Counted from the first letter of the stretch, positions 19,164 to 28,005 are shown. The stretch: 64,000 nucleotides of DNA from an uncultured Bacteroidales bacterium (GCA_905235085.1 CAJOKD010000016.1:1-64000), one strand, 5' to 3'. Numbers and translations are program-made. The notes: generated from the letters alone by a model not told the origin.

Positions 19164-19865
19164 ATGCGCATCGATATACTGACCGTTGTTCCGGAGCTTC
19201 TGGAGAGTCCTCTGAGCCATTCCATAGTAGGAAGGGCGATAAAGAAAGGACTGGTTGAAATCCACGTTCAAAACATAAGGCAATTCGGCATCGGACCAAG
19301 AGCGACCGTGGACGATTACAGCTACGGCGGCGACGCGGGAATGGTAATGATGGTCGAACCGGTCGAAAAGATGATCGAGTCACTCCGGAAGGAGCGTGAA
19401 TATGACGAAATCATCTATATGTCACCGGACGGGGAAAGGCTGACGCAGGGGATCTCCAACGAACTCTCCTTGTGCGAGAACATAATAATACTCTGCGGGC
19501 ACTACAAGGGAATAGACCACAGGATAAGGGAGCACCTCGTCACCAGGGAAATATCCGTCGGAGACTATGTCGTCAGCGGCGGGGAGATTCCTGCTGCCCT
19601 GCTCGCGGATTCGATCGTAAGATTAATCCCAGGCGCCCTCACCGATGAGACTTCCGCCCTAAGCGACAGTTTCCAGGATGGTCTTCTCTCCCCTCCCGTT
19701 TACACCCGGCCGGCCGACTACAAAGGCTGGAAAGTGCCGGAAGTCCTCCTCAGCGGCAATCCGAAACTCATCCGCGCCTGGCAGGACGAACAAGCACTCG
19801 AACGCACCAGGCGTCTCCGTCCTGAATTGCTGGAAGGAACTGATAGTCAGGCACAAAAGCATTAA
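19164..19865 (+). CDS. trmD: tRNA (guanine37-N1)-methyltransferase
   Basis: A 233-residue SPOUT methyltransferase that makes m1G37 in tRNAs reading CNN codons and prevents frameshifting. [14 protein letters not shown] near 53-66, [15 protein letters not shown] near 111-125 and [12 protein letters not shown] near 131-142 form the trefoil-knot SAM site and are all intact. It stands alone here; the rplS/rimM neighbours seen in proteobacteria are absent. Stop is followed by a T-rich hairpin at 19873. Confidence 0.97.
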   Translation: MRIDILTVVPELLESPLSHSIVGRAIKKGLVEIHVQNIRQFGIGPRATVDDYSYGGDAGMVMMVEPVEKMIESLRKEREYDEIIYMSPDGERLTQGISNELSLCENIIILCGHYKGIDHRIREHLVTREISVGDYVVSGGEIPAALLADSIVRLIPGALTDETSALSDSFQDGLLSPPVYTRPADYKGWKVPEVLLSGNPKLIRAWQDEQALERTRRLRPELLEGTDSQAQKH

Positions 19866-19872
19866 CCTTGAT

Positions 19873-19920
19873 AAAACGTTTAAATTTTTCCCTGAAACCT
19901 TTGGTTTAAACGTTTTTTTA
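19873..19920 (+). terminator. likely terminator of trmD
   Basis: Inverted repeat AAAACGTTTAAA (19873-19884) with TTTAAACGTTTT (19905-19916), then further T residues. The stem is A/T-rich with a 20-nt loop, so it is weaker than the others. The -33 box of the next promoter lies in the loop. Confidence 0.55.
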
Positions 19921-19931
19921 AGTTACTTTTG
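19900..19931 (+). promoter_or_regulatory. full-consensus Bacteroidetes promoter with no gene behind it
   Basis: TTTG at 19900-19903, a 20-nt spacer, and TACTTTTG at 19924-19931 match the sigma-ABfr consensus at both boxes. Transcription should start near 19935-19938. No plus-strand ORF of useful length follows before the hairpin at 20011. Confidence 0.6.
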
Positions 19932-19935
19932 CAAC

Positions 19936-20045
19936 TGGAAAAGGAGTTCTCTAACGACATCGTCTTCTTTTTAAAGACAAAATAAGGTAATACACTACTA
20001 ACTAACCGGAACAAGCCCGCAGCGATGCGGGCTTGTTGCATTTTT
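19936..20045 (+). ncRNA. candidate small RNA, about 110 nt
   Basis: This stretch lies between a consensus promoter (19900-19931) and a perfect 10-bp G/C-rich hairpin (20011-20020 with 20027-20036) followed, after TGCA, by TTTTT. It contains no convincing coding frame. It lies between trmD and the convergent SEC-C gene and ends 10 nt before that gene's stop codon, so it would not be a leader. I do not recognise it as RNase P, SRP, 6S or tmRNA. Existence is inferred from promoter plus terminator only. Confidence 0.35.
20011..20045 (+). terminator. hairpin terminator
   Basis: ACAAGCCCGC / GCGGGCTTGT stem with a 6-nt loop, then TGCATTTTT on the plus strand. On the minus strand the hairpin lacks a T-run, so it is a weak end for the SEC-C gene. 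Confidence 0.65.
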
Positions 20046-20054
20046 ATAGCTTGA

Positions 20055-21215
20055 TCAATTCAAGAGACGGCCGTGACACAGCTTGTACGAGAATCCGGAA
20101 CCGCATGGGCAGGGGCTGTCAGCTGCCGCCGGGGGCACGAAAAGTCCCAGGAGAGGGTTTCTCCTGACCATAGCCCCGAGCTGGTCCTCATCCGGCTGCA
20201 GGATTACCTTGAGACATTTCGCTTCATCTGCCGAATAGCCGCTCAGAAGCCATTTCGGGAGACTGTTGGCGTATGACGCAACTATCTCCATACAAGCGTT
20301 GTAGTCCTCGAAAGACAGTATCTCATCCTGCTTTGAAGTTACGCAGGCGAATATTTCTTCGGCAGCATTGTCATTGCCGTACATCTGGGCGTTCATCCAT
20401 ATATCGTGCTCTTCACGCACAAGGTCATCACCCGAATAACCGAGGTTACCGAGCATCTGCACAAGCTTCTTCCCTTCAGGAGTACCTAGACCGAATACAA
20501 AGAAAGGAGCTCCGCTTCCCGCCTCTATCGCCTGCATAGGAGTGAATGCCTTCATATCTTTGACGAAATCGAACTCCTTCCTCCCGGCAAGGACAGCCTC
20601 CGGATCATAGATGTTCGGAGACCCTATGAAATGCTCGCCAGCGTGGTCGAAACGGCAGAGCTTCAATACAGGACTGTCATAGAGCATCGCAGAGAACTCA
20701 GGCAGGCTCTGTCTCTGGGTGGAATCCCAGTAATCGAGCATATGGTCGAAGAAATCCTCTATCCTCAAGACCCCGTATAGGGCGAGGTAGCCGAGTGCAG
20801 CCCTCTCCATCTCGAAAGATCCGTCAGCCTCCCCCTTTGATATCACAACGTGGATATGGGGCGCCACTATTCCGTACAGATCCCTTGAGATCCAGACGGA
20901 GCGGCAAGAAGAATCGCTTGTATCAGAATCCAGCAGACGGATAGTCTCGAGTACGGAAGGATAATCGGGATAATCCAGATACAGAGGAACTTCCGGGCCT
21001 GCATCGACAAGCCTTGCAAGGAGTCTGAGATCTCTTTCGAGCATCTTGCCCAGCCATTCGGCAGGCTTGGCGACTATATATCCGGCAAGCCTGTCGACCA
21101 GTTCCTTCTTGCGGGAACGCACAGGTACCTCGGCGCCGAAATAGCGACGGATATCTTCAAGTTCCACCTTCAGGAAACTCTCGAGCACCTCAAGTATAGT
21201 CCTGCCTTCCTTCAT
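20055..21215 (-). CDS. SEC-C metal-binding domain protein, function unknown
   Basis: A 386-residue protein. The last 20 residues are a SEC-C zinc motif (CPCGSG, then C-H), as in SecA tails and many stand-alone proteins. Residues about 28-45 (RSRKKELVDRLAGYI) resemble a SAP/HeH helix pair; the middle is helical and unassigned. The frame stays open far upstream, but that part is antisense to a PAS gene and tRNA-Ala, so it is not coding. ATG at 21215 is chosen because a TATATTTG promoter box lies at 21229-21222, leaving almost no leader. An in-frame ATG at 21248 is the alternative. Confidence 0.75.
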   Translation of the reverse strand: MKEGRTILEVLESFLKVELEDIRRYFGAEVPVRSRKKELVDRLAGYIVAKPAEWLGKMLERDLRLLARLVDAGPEVPLYLDYPDYPSVLETIRLLDSDTSDSSCRSVWISRDLYGIVAPHIHVVISKGEADGSFEMERAALGYLALYGVLRIEDFFDHMLDYWDSTQRQSLPEFSAMLYDSPVLKLCRFDHAGEHFIGSPNIYDPEAVLAGRKEFDFVKDMKAFTPMQAIEAGSGAPFFVFGLGTPEGKKLVQMLGNLGYSGDDLVREEHDIWMNAQMYGNDNAAEEIFACVTSKQDEILSFEDYNACMEIVASYANSLPKWLLSGYSADEAKCLKVILQPDEDQLGAMVRRNPLLGLFVPPAAADSPCPCGSGFSYKLCHGRLLN

Positions 21216-21221
21216 AGGTGG

Positions 21222-21260
21222 CAAATATAACAAAACGTTCAGTATCATTTTGTATTTTTG
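21222..21260. promoter_or_regulatory. divergent promoters, SEC-C gene and PAS gene
   Basis: The minus strand has TATATTTG at 21229-21222, 7 nt before the chosen SEC-C ATG. The plus strand has TATTTTTG at 21253-21260, 33 nt before the PAS ATG. Confidence 0.5.
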
Positions 21261-21293
21261 TTGCAGTTTAAGACATAAAAGACAGAACATACA

Positions 21294-21638
21294 ATGAAAC
21301 GCGATTACTTTGAAGGAGCCGATGTGTCCGTGACCATCTGCGCAAAGGATGGCACCATCCTGGATATGAACACCAAGTCCAAGAAGACATTCCTGAAACC
21401 CGGGATGCCCGAAATCATCGGTCAGAACGTACTGGACTGCCATCCCGAGCCGGCAAGGAGCCTGCTTGCCGATATGCTGGTGAACCCGCGCACGAATGTC
21501 TATACTGTAGAAAAGGAAGGCGTCAAGAAGCTTATATACCAGACTCCCTGGTACGATGACGGAGAATATGCCGGTTTTATGGAGCTTTCGATGGTACTGC
21601 CCGATGTCATCCCGAACAAGGTGAGGAAGGCAAAATAA
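21294..21638 (+). CDS. small stand-alone PAS domain protein
   Basis: A 114-residue protein that is a single PAS fold: VSVTICAKDGTILDMNTKS at 11-29 is the typical first strand pair, followed by GQNVLDCHP and a C-terminal strand YAGFMELSM. No output domain (kinase, GGDEF, HTH) is attached. PAS domains bind small ligands or partner proteins; ligand not readable here. It is divergent from the SEC-C gene and ends directly against the tRNA-Ala terminator on the other strand. Confidence 0.85.
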   Translation: MKRDYFEGADVSVTICAKDGTILDMNTKSKKTFLKPGMPEIIGQNVLDCHPEPARSLLADMLVNPRTNVYTVEKEGVKKLIYQTPWYDDGEYAGFMELSMVLPDVIPNKVRKAK

Positions 21639-21667
21639 AAAAGAAGCCGCTGGAATCCAGCGACTTC
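21635..21667 (-). terminator. rho-independent terminator of tRNA-Ala
   Basis: On the minus strand an 11-bp stem (21667-21657 with 21653-21643, one G-U pair, 3-nt loop) is followed by TTTTTTATTT. It starts 3 nt after the tRNA and overlaps the stop of the convergent PAS gene. Confidence 0.88.
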
Positions 21668-21669
21668 CG

Positions 21670-21742
21670 TGGAGCATAGGAGAATCGAACTCCTGACCTT
21701 TTGAATGCCATTCAAACGCTCTACCAACTGAGCTAATACCCC
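21670..21742 (-). tRNA. tRNA-Ala (GGC)
   Basis: The reverse complement folds as a standard 73-nt tRNA. It has a 7-bp acceptor (GGGGTAT with ATGCTCC, two G-U pairs), a D arm with AGTTGGTA, a 5-bp anticodon stem TTTGA/TCAAA around loop ATGGCAT, and a T arm AGGAG-TTCGATT-CTCCT. The discriminator is A. The anticodon GGC reads GCC/GCU alanine codons. CCA is not encoded, as usual in Bacteroidetes. Confidence 0.96.
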
Positions 21743-21752
21743 ATTGGGATTG

Positions 21753-21785
21753 CAAAGATAATTCAAAAAAAAATAAAATACCAAA
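21753..21785 (-). promoter_or_regulatory. tRNA-Ala promoter
   Basis: On the minus strand TTTG (21785-21782), a 21-nt spacer and TATCTTTG (21760-21753) match both boxes of the Bacteroidetes vegetative promoter. The tRNA 5' end is 10 nt after the -7 box. Confidence 0.75.
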
Positions 21786-23252
21786 TTATTCTGCCTTAAC
21801 CGTCACATTTGTCCCTTCCGTATTCCTGAGGGCAGATGAAATCCGGTGCTTGCCGACTTTCACTCTTCCGGAAACGAATTCAGGAATATTAAAGGAAACC
21901 ATCAACTCAGTATAATACTTGAGAGGATTGCGCTGAGGGAGAAGGAAAGGCTTGGAAGGCTTGCCGTCAGGTCCGAAACAAGCCAGGTAAGGGCGCGTAT
22001 AAAGTCCGTCTCCCCTTCTGCTGCTGAATACCAGCCACTTGGAATCGCCGCTCCAGGAATGGTAACTCTCTACATCCTCCGAATTCAGTTTGTCCAACGG
22101 ATACGTTTCCCCGGACTCGAGTTCAGCTGCCCAAAGATCGGCATCCTTGTGCCAGATGGAGAAGTTCCCGTACCCCGAGAGCGTGAAGACCAACAGCTTG
22201 CCATCAGGAGAAATCCTCGGGAAAGAAACGCTCTTCCCATTCAGGGGTGCGCTGTAGAGGGTATCTACCGTATCTCCGAACGAGAAAGACTCGGGATCGA
22301 ATGCGATACGGCAAAGGCTGTACTTGACTTCGGAGTATTCCTTCGGCATCGGAGAAACAGCCTTCGCCGAGCAGAAATACAAGCTCCGGCCGTCAGGAGA
22401 GAAGGTCGGGAAAGTCTCGAAAGCATCCTGGGATTTGGTGAATGGAGAATAGGATATCTCGTACGTCTCCGTGTCAAGCACCACTACATCAGATACGGCA
22501 TCGAACACTTCTATCCTGTTGGGGTCGTGGTTGAAGAAACTCTGGTAAGTCTCGTTTACCGAGAATGCCACATATTTCCCCGATGGATGCCAGTAAGGAT
22601 ACACAAGGGCACTGATCGTAGAATCGGTCTTGGTATTCAGTTTCCTGACTTCCCCGTCGCGGACCATCACCGTACCCGCGAACCTTGCACGCGCGTGGAA
22701 CAGCATATTCCCGGGATCCCTGTCGCAGAAAGAATGGCAGTTCACGCAGTTCCTCTGAGTCAGGACATTACGATAGATGGCTTTTTGTGAATACGATTCC
22801 AGGTCGCGCTGGTATATTCCCATCTCATACCATCCTTGGTAGCCGGGAGGCAGGAGCCTGAAGGCAAGATAAGGATCCACTTTGGAATCACTCACCGAAA
22901 TGCTGAACGGGTTGAAGGCCAGCCAGCGTCCTTCCTTCCTCACCACTACGGTTAGGGTAAGGTCGGATCCTTTGCACTCGTCCAGCATCTTGCGCCAGCG
23001 GCGGATGCCGAAGGAGAACAAACCCTTGCGGGACTTTATCCAACGGGTCCCGGAAACACCTTCAACCAGAAGCCGCGCCTCACCATCTCCAAGGTAGGAA
23101 AAGTTCAACGGCGCTATGTTGGAAGGGACCGTCACGCCGGCATAATCAGGATAGATCTCGGGATCGGTTCCAAGACTGCCATCTATCCCCACCTGCCTGT
23201 CGCAGGAAAGGAGCAGCAGCCCGAGAGCAAGGAATATAGCCAATCTTTTCAT
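21786..23252 (-). CDS. TolB-like propeller lipoprotein with a CxxCH motif
   Basis: A 488-residue predicted lipoprotein: signal peptide ending LLLLSC with C17 as anchor. Residues about 165-175 contain C169-V-N-C172-H173, which has the form of a c-type haem site. From about 205 on, PD40/TolB-like propeller blades recur (YPYWHPSGKYVAFS, FPTFSPDGRSLYF, FPRISPDGKLLVF, YHSWSGDSKWLVF). The ATG at 23252 is preferred over a TTG at 23267 because it fits the signal peptide. It follows the membrane protein gene at 23264-24775 by 11 bp, so the pair probably works together. Haem binding is a hypothesis; a zinc or disulfide role is possible. Confidence 0.75.
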   Translation of the reverse strand: MKRLAIFLALGLLLLSCDRQVGIDGSLGTDPEIYPDYAGVTVPSNIAPLNFSYLGDGEARLLVEGVSGTRWIKSRKGLFSFGIRRWRKMLDECKGSDLTLTVVVRKEGRWLAFNPFSISVSDSKVDPYLAFRLLPPGYQGWYEMGIYQRDLESYSQKAIYRNVLTQRNCVNCHSFCDRDPGNMLFHARARFAGTVMVRDGEVRKLNTKTDSTISALVYPYWHPSGKYVAFSVNETYQSFFNHDPNRIEVFDAVSDVVVLDTETYEISYSPFTKSQDAFETFPTFSPDGRSLYFCSAKAVSPMPKEYSEVKYSLCRIAFDPESFSFGDTVDTLYSAPLNGKSVSFPRISPDGKLLVFTLSGYGNFSIWHKDADLWAAELESGETYPLDKLNSEDVESYHSWSGDSKWLVFSSRRGDGLYTRPYLACFGPDGKPSKPFLLPQRNPLKYYTELMVSFNIPEFVSGRVKVGKHRISSALRNTEGTNVTVKAE

Positions 23253-23263
23253 ATCCACCCTTA

Positions 23264-24775
23264 TCAATCAGTATTACCTGACAACATCATATAAGCAAGA
23301 GCATACTGCCGGGCCTTCAGATCGTCCGGATTCACTTTCACGATCCTCCTGAGGTCGTCGAAAGCAGAAGAACCGAGCACGAAATCTCCGTCTTCAGGGA
23401 AATCCCGGCGGCCGTTGCCCAGCACCGGATCTTTCTCCAGCAGGGCATCGTTGTCCAGGAATCTCTCGTAATCCCGGGCCCAAGAACGATAATTCAGAGA
23501 CTTCTTCAGGAGTCCGATATTCTTCCGGGCGACATCATAGGTTCCGCGCATAAGATCGACCTGGACCAGGATCTTCAGCATCGAAGGATTGTTCGCGAAT
23601 GCCAGGTTGGCGTTGAACGCCATACTCTGTGCAGCGGCCATATTCCCCATCGAGAACAGTATATGGGAGAGTCTCAGCATATCGATCGCTGACTCGCTCT
23701 TCTCACCCGCAATCAAAGATTCGGGGCCGGCCTGGGGATACTTGAACAGATCGTCCTTCAGCACTCCTTTCTCCGCCAGTGCAAGGTTGAGGTAGTTCAA
23801 GTCGTCGAGGGAACGCACATCGTGGGAGCATAACAGGATTATTCCGTTCCAATCCTGGCGCGAAGCCAGGACTTCCATCCTGCAGAAACGCATCAGATCC
23901 CTGTTCAGCGTCCGGAAATAACTGATTCTGAATGGAATGACCACCAGCAGCAGCGCAACGACACAGGCGAATGCTTTCAAGAAGATACCTCGCTTCCCTG
24001 TCACCTTGGACAGCAGGCTGGCCAGGAGGCTGACAGGCAGCAATATCCAGCTGAGATTGTGGATGAAAGGCATTCCAGGGGACATCAGCTCATAATAGAA
24101 GGCCGGGGTGCAGGAATGTCCCATAGTGGCAACAGAACCGCAGAGGACCGACAGCCAACCGATGGATACGGCAAGGACCGGCATCAGGAACGATAGCCAT
24201 CTGCGCCGGCGCATAGCCACCAGGTCAGAGACCAATGCAGACACCCCGAAAAGCAGGGCGGCCGGGCCTGCAAGCAGGAACAGCGCGAGTACCAGTACGG
24301 ATCCGAGGCTGACACGGGCCGACTCTTTCTTGCCGGCGGAACGGTTGTACAGGCACAGGGCCGCACAGGCAAGGAACAGAGCTACAAGTCCTTGATAGAA
24401 ATACTGCACATCCAGCAAGGAGACTATCACGAAAGCAGGAGCCAGGAAAGAAAGAGGGAATACTTCCCAACCGGCACCAGTCCTTTCCATCGACTTCCAT
24501 ATGAACCAGGCGCTTCCGCCTGCCAGGAGTGACGTTACCACAGGTCCGACCCACAACGGTCGGAATAACTGTGTCAGGAATCTGGCGCAAAGGACTGAGA
24601 AACCTCCAGGCTCTACAAGAAGGCCGGATACATATCTCCAGTCGAAAAAGAACATCTGCTGCTGCTCGCGGAAGCAGAGCAGGTATTTCTGTCCATAGTA
24701 CAGGAAGAAGACCAGTGCGGCCACGCAAACGAGCCAGGCCGCACCAAGTCCTATCGATAGTTTCTTCCTGTCCAT
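23264..24775 (-). CDS. multi-TM membrane protein (DUF6057-like)
   Basis: A 503-residue inner-membrane protein. Residues 1-310 hold about nine hydrophobic segments (the first at 13-27 after MDRKKLSIG). Residues 320-503 are soluble and helical with TPR-like character (RLSHILFSMGNMAAAQSMAF, NNPSMLKILVQVDLMRG). I associate this architecture with the DUF6057 family of Bacteroidales; name recalled, not checked. No catalytic motif is visible. It lies 12 bp after gcvPB and just before the CxxCH propeller lipoprotein. Confidence 0.7.
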   Translation of the reverse strand: MDRKKLSIGLGAAWLVCVAALVFFLYYGQKYLLCFREQQQMFFFDWRYVSGLLVEPGGFSVLCARFLTQLFRPLWVGPVVTSLLAGGSAWFIWKSMERTGAGWEVFPLSFLAPAFVIVSLLDVQYFYQGLVALFLACAALCLYNRSAGKKESARVSLGSVLVLALFLLAGPAALLFGVSALVSDLVAMRRRRWLSFLMPVLAVSIGWLSVLCGSVATMGHSCTPAFYYELMSPGMPFIHNLSWILLPVSLLASLLSKVTGKRGIFLKAFACVVALLLVVIPFRISYFRTLNRDLMRFCRMEVLASRQDWNGIILLCSHDVRSLDDLNYLNLALAEKGVLKDDLFKYPQAGPESLIAGEKSESAIDMLRLSHILFSMGNMAAAQSMAFNANLAFANNPSMLKILVQVDLMRGTYDVARKNIGLLKKSLNYRSWARDYERFLDNDALLEKDPVLGNGRRDFPEDGDFVLGSSAFDDLRRIVKVNPDDLKARQYALAYMMLSGNTD

Positions 24776-24787
24776 AACAATGGTCTG

Positions 24788-26293
24788 CTACTGGATCTCG
24801 TCCTGGAATTTGAGGACAGGCTGGCGGGCAGCCGTGGTCTCGTCCGGACGGGTGATCGGAGCGTTGTGAGGAGCTGCCTTGAGGATAGCGGGATCCTCGG
24901 CTGCCTCGGCAGCGATCTGCTTCATCACCTCGATGAATGCATCAAGCGTCTCAAGCGACTCCGTTTCGGTAGGCTCGATCATTATCGCCTGATGGAACAG
25001 CAGAGGGAAATAGATCGTAGGAGCGTGGAAACCGAAGTCCAGAAGCCTCTTGGCTACGTCCAGCGTAGTAGCGCCTTCCCTTTCGACAGACCCGTCGGCA
25101 GCTTTCCTGGAACCATCGTCGATCAAGCCGTCATAGACGAACTCGTGCTTGCAGACAGATGGGATCGGAAGCTTGTAGCAATCCTTCAGGCTTTCCTTTA
25201 TGTAGTTGGCAGCCAAGGTGGAATAGCGCCCCACCATCTTGACGTTCTGCCGTCCAAGCATAAGGATGTAGGCATATGCCCTGAGGATGACTCCGAAGTT
25301 GCCGAGGAAGCCTGAAACTTCGCCGGCGGCCTTCTCTGAATCGCACACGATCTCCAGTTCGCCCTTCCCGTTATCCACGACCTTCGGAACAGGAAGGTAA
25401 GGGAGCAGCTTCTCGCATACTCCAACCGGTCCTGAGCCTGGGCCTCCACCACCGTGAGGGGTGGAGAATGACTTGTGGAGATTGAGGTGCAGGATGTCGA
25501 ATCCCATATCACCCGGACGCACGACTCCGATCAGAGGGTTCATATTCGCTCCGTCATAATAGAGCAGTCCGCCGCAGCCGTGGATGAGATCCGCAATCTG
25601 CTTGATGTCTTTCTCAAAGAGACCCAGCGTATTGGGGTTCGTCATCATAATGCCGGCGATATCTTCGCCAAGCAGTGGCTTGAGGTCATTGACATCGACA
25701 AGACCGTCGGCCTTCGACTTGACCACGACTACTTCGAGTCCGCATACGGCAGCACTGGCAGGGTTGGTGCCGTGGGCACTGTCAGGGACTATCACCTTGG
25801 TCCTCTTCAGGTCCCCGCGTAGGATATGGTAACGGCGCATAATCATAAGGCCGGTCAATTCTCCGTGTGCTCCCGCGCAAGGGTTGAAAGTGAATCCGGC
25901 CATACCGGTGATTGCCGACAAGGCCTTATCCATACCGCGGTAAACCTCGAGGGCTCCCTGTACGGTAGATGCAGGCTGCAGAGGATGGAGACCCTGGAAA
26001 CCCTTCATATTGGCAATTTCCTCGTTGATCTTCGGGTTGTACTTCATCGTGCAGCTGCCCAGAGGATAGAATCCGGTGTCAACACCGAAGTTCATCTGTG
26101 ACAGGTTCGTGTAATGGCGCACTACATCGACCTCGCTTACCTGAGGCAGCGAAGGTGCTTCCGCACGGCGCAGGCCTGTAGGAATCCCTGCTTCCGGAAG
26201 GACTCCGTCCACTGCGAACGGAGAAGTGCCGAGGGAATACCCAGTACGGCCTTCCTTGGATAATTCAAATATTAGTTTGTCGTAATATTTCAT
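24788..26293 (-). CDS. gcvPB: glycine dehydrogenase (decarboxylating) subunit 2
   Basis: A 501-residue beta subunit of the two-chain P-protein, which decarboxylates glycine with PLP in the glycine cleavage system. LHKSFSTPHGGGGPGSGP near 268-285 holds the PLP lysine followed by the glycine-rich loop. FYPLGSCTMKYNPK and GAHGELTGLMIMRRY are typical subunit 2 blocks. It follows gcvPA by 4 bp. The split P-protein is common in Bacteroidetes, Firmicutes and archaea. Confidence 0.96.
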   Translation of the reverse strand: MKYYDKLIFELSKEGRTGYSLGTSPFAVDGVLPEAGIPTGLRRAEAPSLPQVSEVDVVRHYTNLSQMNFGVDTGFYPLGSCTMKYNPKINEEIANMKGFQGLHPLQPASTVQGALEVYRGMDKALSAITGMAGFTFNPCAGAHGELTGLMIMRRYHILRGDLKRTKVIVPDSAHGTNPASAAVCGLEVVVVKSKADGLVDVNDLKPLLGEDIAGIMMTNPNTLGLFEKDIKQIADLIHGCGGLLYYDGANMNPLIGVVRPGDMGFDILHLNLHKSFSTPHGGGGPGSGPVGVCEKLLPYLPVPKVVDNGKGELEIVCDSEKAAGEVSGFLGNFGVILRAYAYILMLGRQNVKMVGRYSTLAANYIKESLKDCYKLPIPSVCKHEFVYDGLIDDGSRKAADGSVEREGATTLDVAKRLLDFGFHAPTIYFPLLFHQAIMIEPTETESLETLDAFIEVMKQIAAEAAEDPAILKAAPHNAPITRPDETTAARQPVLKFQDEIQ

Positions 26294-26297
26294 ATTC

Positions 26298-27623
26298 CTA
26301 GGCCTCCTTCACCAATGCTACGAGCTCATCGATCTGAGCTTTCGTACGTTTTTCAGTTGCACAGAAAGATACATTGCCGTCTTCATCCTGCAGAGCAGCG
26401 AAGAACCCTCCAGCAAGGAGTTTCTGCTGAAGTGCCGCCACGTCGGTGAGAGGCTTCAGCACGAATTCCTTCAGGAACGGCTGGTCGTATACCTCCTCGA
26501 ACTTACCAGTCTTGAGAAGCTCATCATGGAGATAGTGGGCTGCAGCATAGGAACGGTCATTCACCTCCTTGAGGCCCTCAGGGCCCATCAGGGACGCATA
26601 TACCGTGACGAAGAGGGCCATAAGGCTCTCGTTTGAACAGATGTTGGAAGTAGCCTTCTCGCGGCGGATGTGCTGCTCCCTGGCCTGGAGGGTCAGGCAG
26701 AATACCCGCCTGCCTTCAGTATCCTTGGTTTCGCCGACGATCCTGCCCGGAAGTTTGCGGAGGTGTTCCTTCCTGCAGGCCATAAAGCCTACGTAAGGGC
26801 CACCGAACTGCATCGGGATACCGAGGCTCTGGCCGTCTCCGACAGCGATGTCGGCCCCCCACTCCGCAGGAGTCTTGAGGACTGCCAGGGCAGAAGGGTC
26901 GCAATATTCTATCAATACACCGCCTTCCTCGTGGACAGCATCGGCGAAACCTGTGAGATCTTCAATGATTCCGAAACGGTTGACCGAAGGGACTATCACG
27001 CCGGCTACATCTCCCTTGGAAAGTTCCGCCTTCATATGATGAGGACAGGTATGGCCATCCATAACAGGAAGATAAGCAAGCTCGATCCCGCTGTAGCGGG
27101 CATATGTCTCGATGGTTCTGACCACGTTGGGAAGAAGGGTCTTGGAAACCAGTACCCTGGACTTCTTGCGGGTGCAGGCCAGCGACATCCTCACAGCCTC
27201 GGCTGCGGCGGTAGGTCCGTCGTACATCGAGGCGTTGCTGACATCCAGTCCCGTCAGGGCGCAGATCATACTCTGGTACTCGAAGATATACCTCAAGGTA
27301 CCCTGGGATATTTCTGCCTGATACGGAGTATATGCCGTAAGGAACTCGGAGCGGGACGTGATGTAAGGGATTACGGAAGGGGTATAGTGGTCATAAGAAC
27401 CCTGACCGACGAACACCTTCAGCTTTGAATCCCTGGCATCCAGGTTCTCGAAGAAATCCCTGACCTCCTCCTCGGACATCGCGTCAGGGAGGTCATATTC
27501 ACCCTTGAAGATGACATCCTGCGGGACATCGGAATAGAGGTCGTCGACCGACCCTGCTCCGATACGCTCCAGCATCTTGCGGACATCGTCTTCGGTATGA
27601 GGAAAATAATGGAATGCTGCCAT
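26298..27623 (-). CDS. gcvPA: glycine dehydrogenase (decarboxylating) subunit 1
   Basis: A 441-residue alpha subunit of the P-protein. The start at 27623 (MAAFHYFPHTEDD) matches the family; the open frame reaches 27764 but that part overlaps gcvH and is not plausible protein. Blocks YTPYQAEISQGTL, SNASMYDGPTAAAEA and GRIVGETKD are intact. Only one base separates it from the gcvH stop, so the two are tightly coupled. Confidence 0.96.
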   Translation of the reverse strand: MAAFHYFPHTEDDVRKMLERIGAGSVDDLYSDVPQDVIFKGEYDLPDAMSEEEVRDFFENLDARDSKLKVFVGQGSYDHYTPSVIPYITSRSEFLTAYTPYQAEISQGTLRYIFEYQSMICALTGLDVSNASMYDGPTAAAEAVRMSLACTRKKSRVLVSKTLLPNVVRTIETYARYSGIELAYLPVMDGHTCPHHMKAELSKGDVAGVIVPSVNRFGIIEDLTGFADAVHEEGGVLIEYCDPSALAVLKTPAEWGADIAVGDGQSLGIPMQFGGPYVGFMACRKEHLRKLPGRIVGETKDTEGRRVFCLTLQAREQHIRREKATSNICSNESLMALFVTVYASLMGPEGLKEVNDRSYAAAHYLHDELLKTGKFEEVYDQPFLKEFVLKPLTDVAALQQKLLAGGFFAALQDEDGNVSFCATEKRTKAQIDELVALVKEA

Positions 27624-27624
27624 A

Positions 27625-28005
27625 TTACTTCTCGGTAAACTCCTGATAAGCGGCTGCGTCCATAAGTGATTCAACCTCTGAAGGATCGGACATCTCGACC
27701 TTGATGATCCAAGCCTCATAGGCATCCTCGTTGATCTTCTCTGGGGCATCGTCCAGTTCGGCATTGACCTCGACGACCTTTCCGGAAACAGGGGACATCA
27801 GCTCGCTGGAAGCCTTGACGCTCTCGAGTGCACCGAACTCCTCACCGGCGACGACCTCATCATCCACCTCCGGAAGGTCGGCATAAGTGATGTCACCAAG
27901 CTCGTGCTGAGCGAAATCGGAAATACCGATAACTGCGATGTTTCCTTCTACCTTTACCCATTCGTGGTCGTCACTGTAACGGAGACCTTCTACTACTTTG
28001 CTCAT
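27625..28005 (-). CDS. gcvH: glycine cleavage system H protein
   Basis: A 126-residue lipoyl carrier that shuttles the aminomethyl group between the P, T and L proteins. K64 in [11 protein letters not shown] is the lipoylated lysine. The start region RYSDDHEWV is typical. It lies between gcvT and gcvPA. The lipoamide dehydrogenase (L protein) is not in this window. Confidence 0.97.
   Translation of the reverse strand: MSKVVEGLRYSDDHEWVKVEGNIAVIGISDFAQHELGDITYADLPEVDDEVVAGEEFGALESVKASSELMSPVSGKVVEVNAELDDAPEKINEDAYEAWIIKVEMSDPSEVESLMDAAAYQEFTEK

Noticed and set aside
21216..21755. N-terminal extension of the SEC-C frame by up to 180 codons
   Set aside because: The extension is antisense to tRNA-Ala and the PAS gene and reads the tRNA as peptide; a promoter box lies at 21229-21222.
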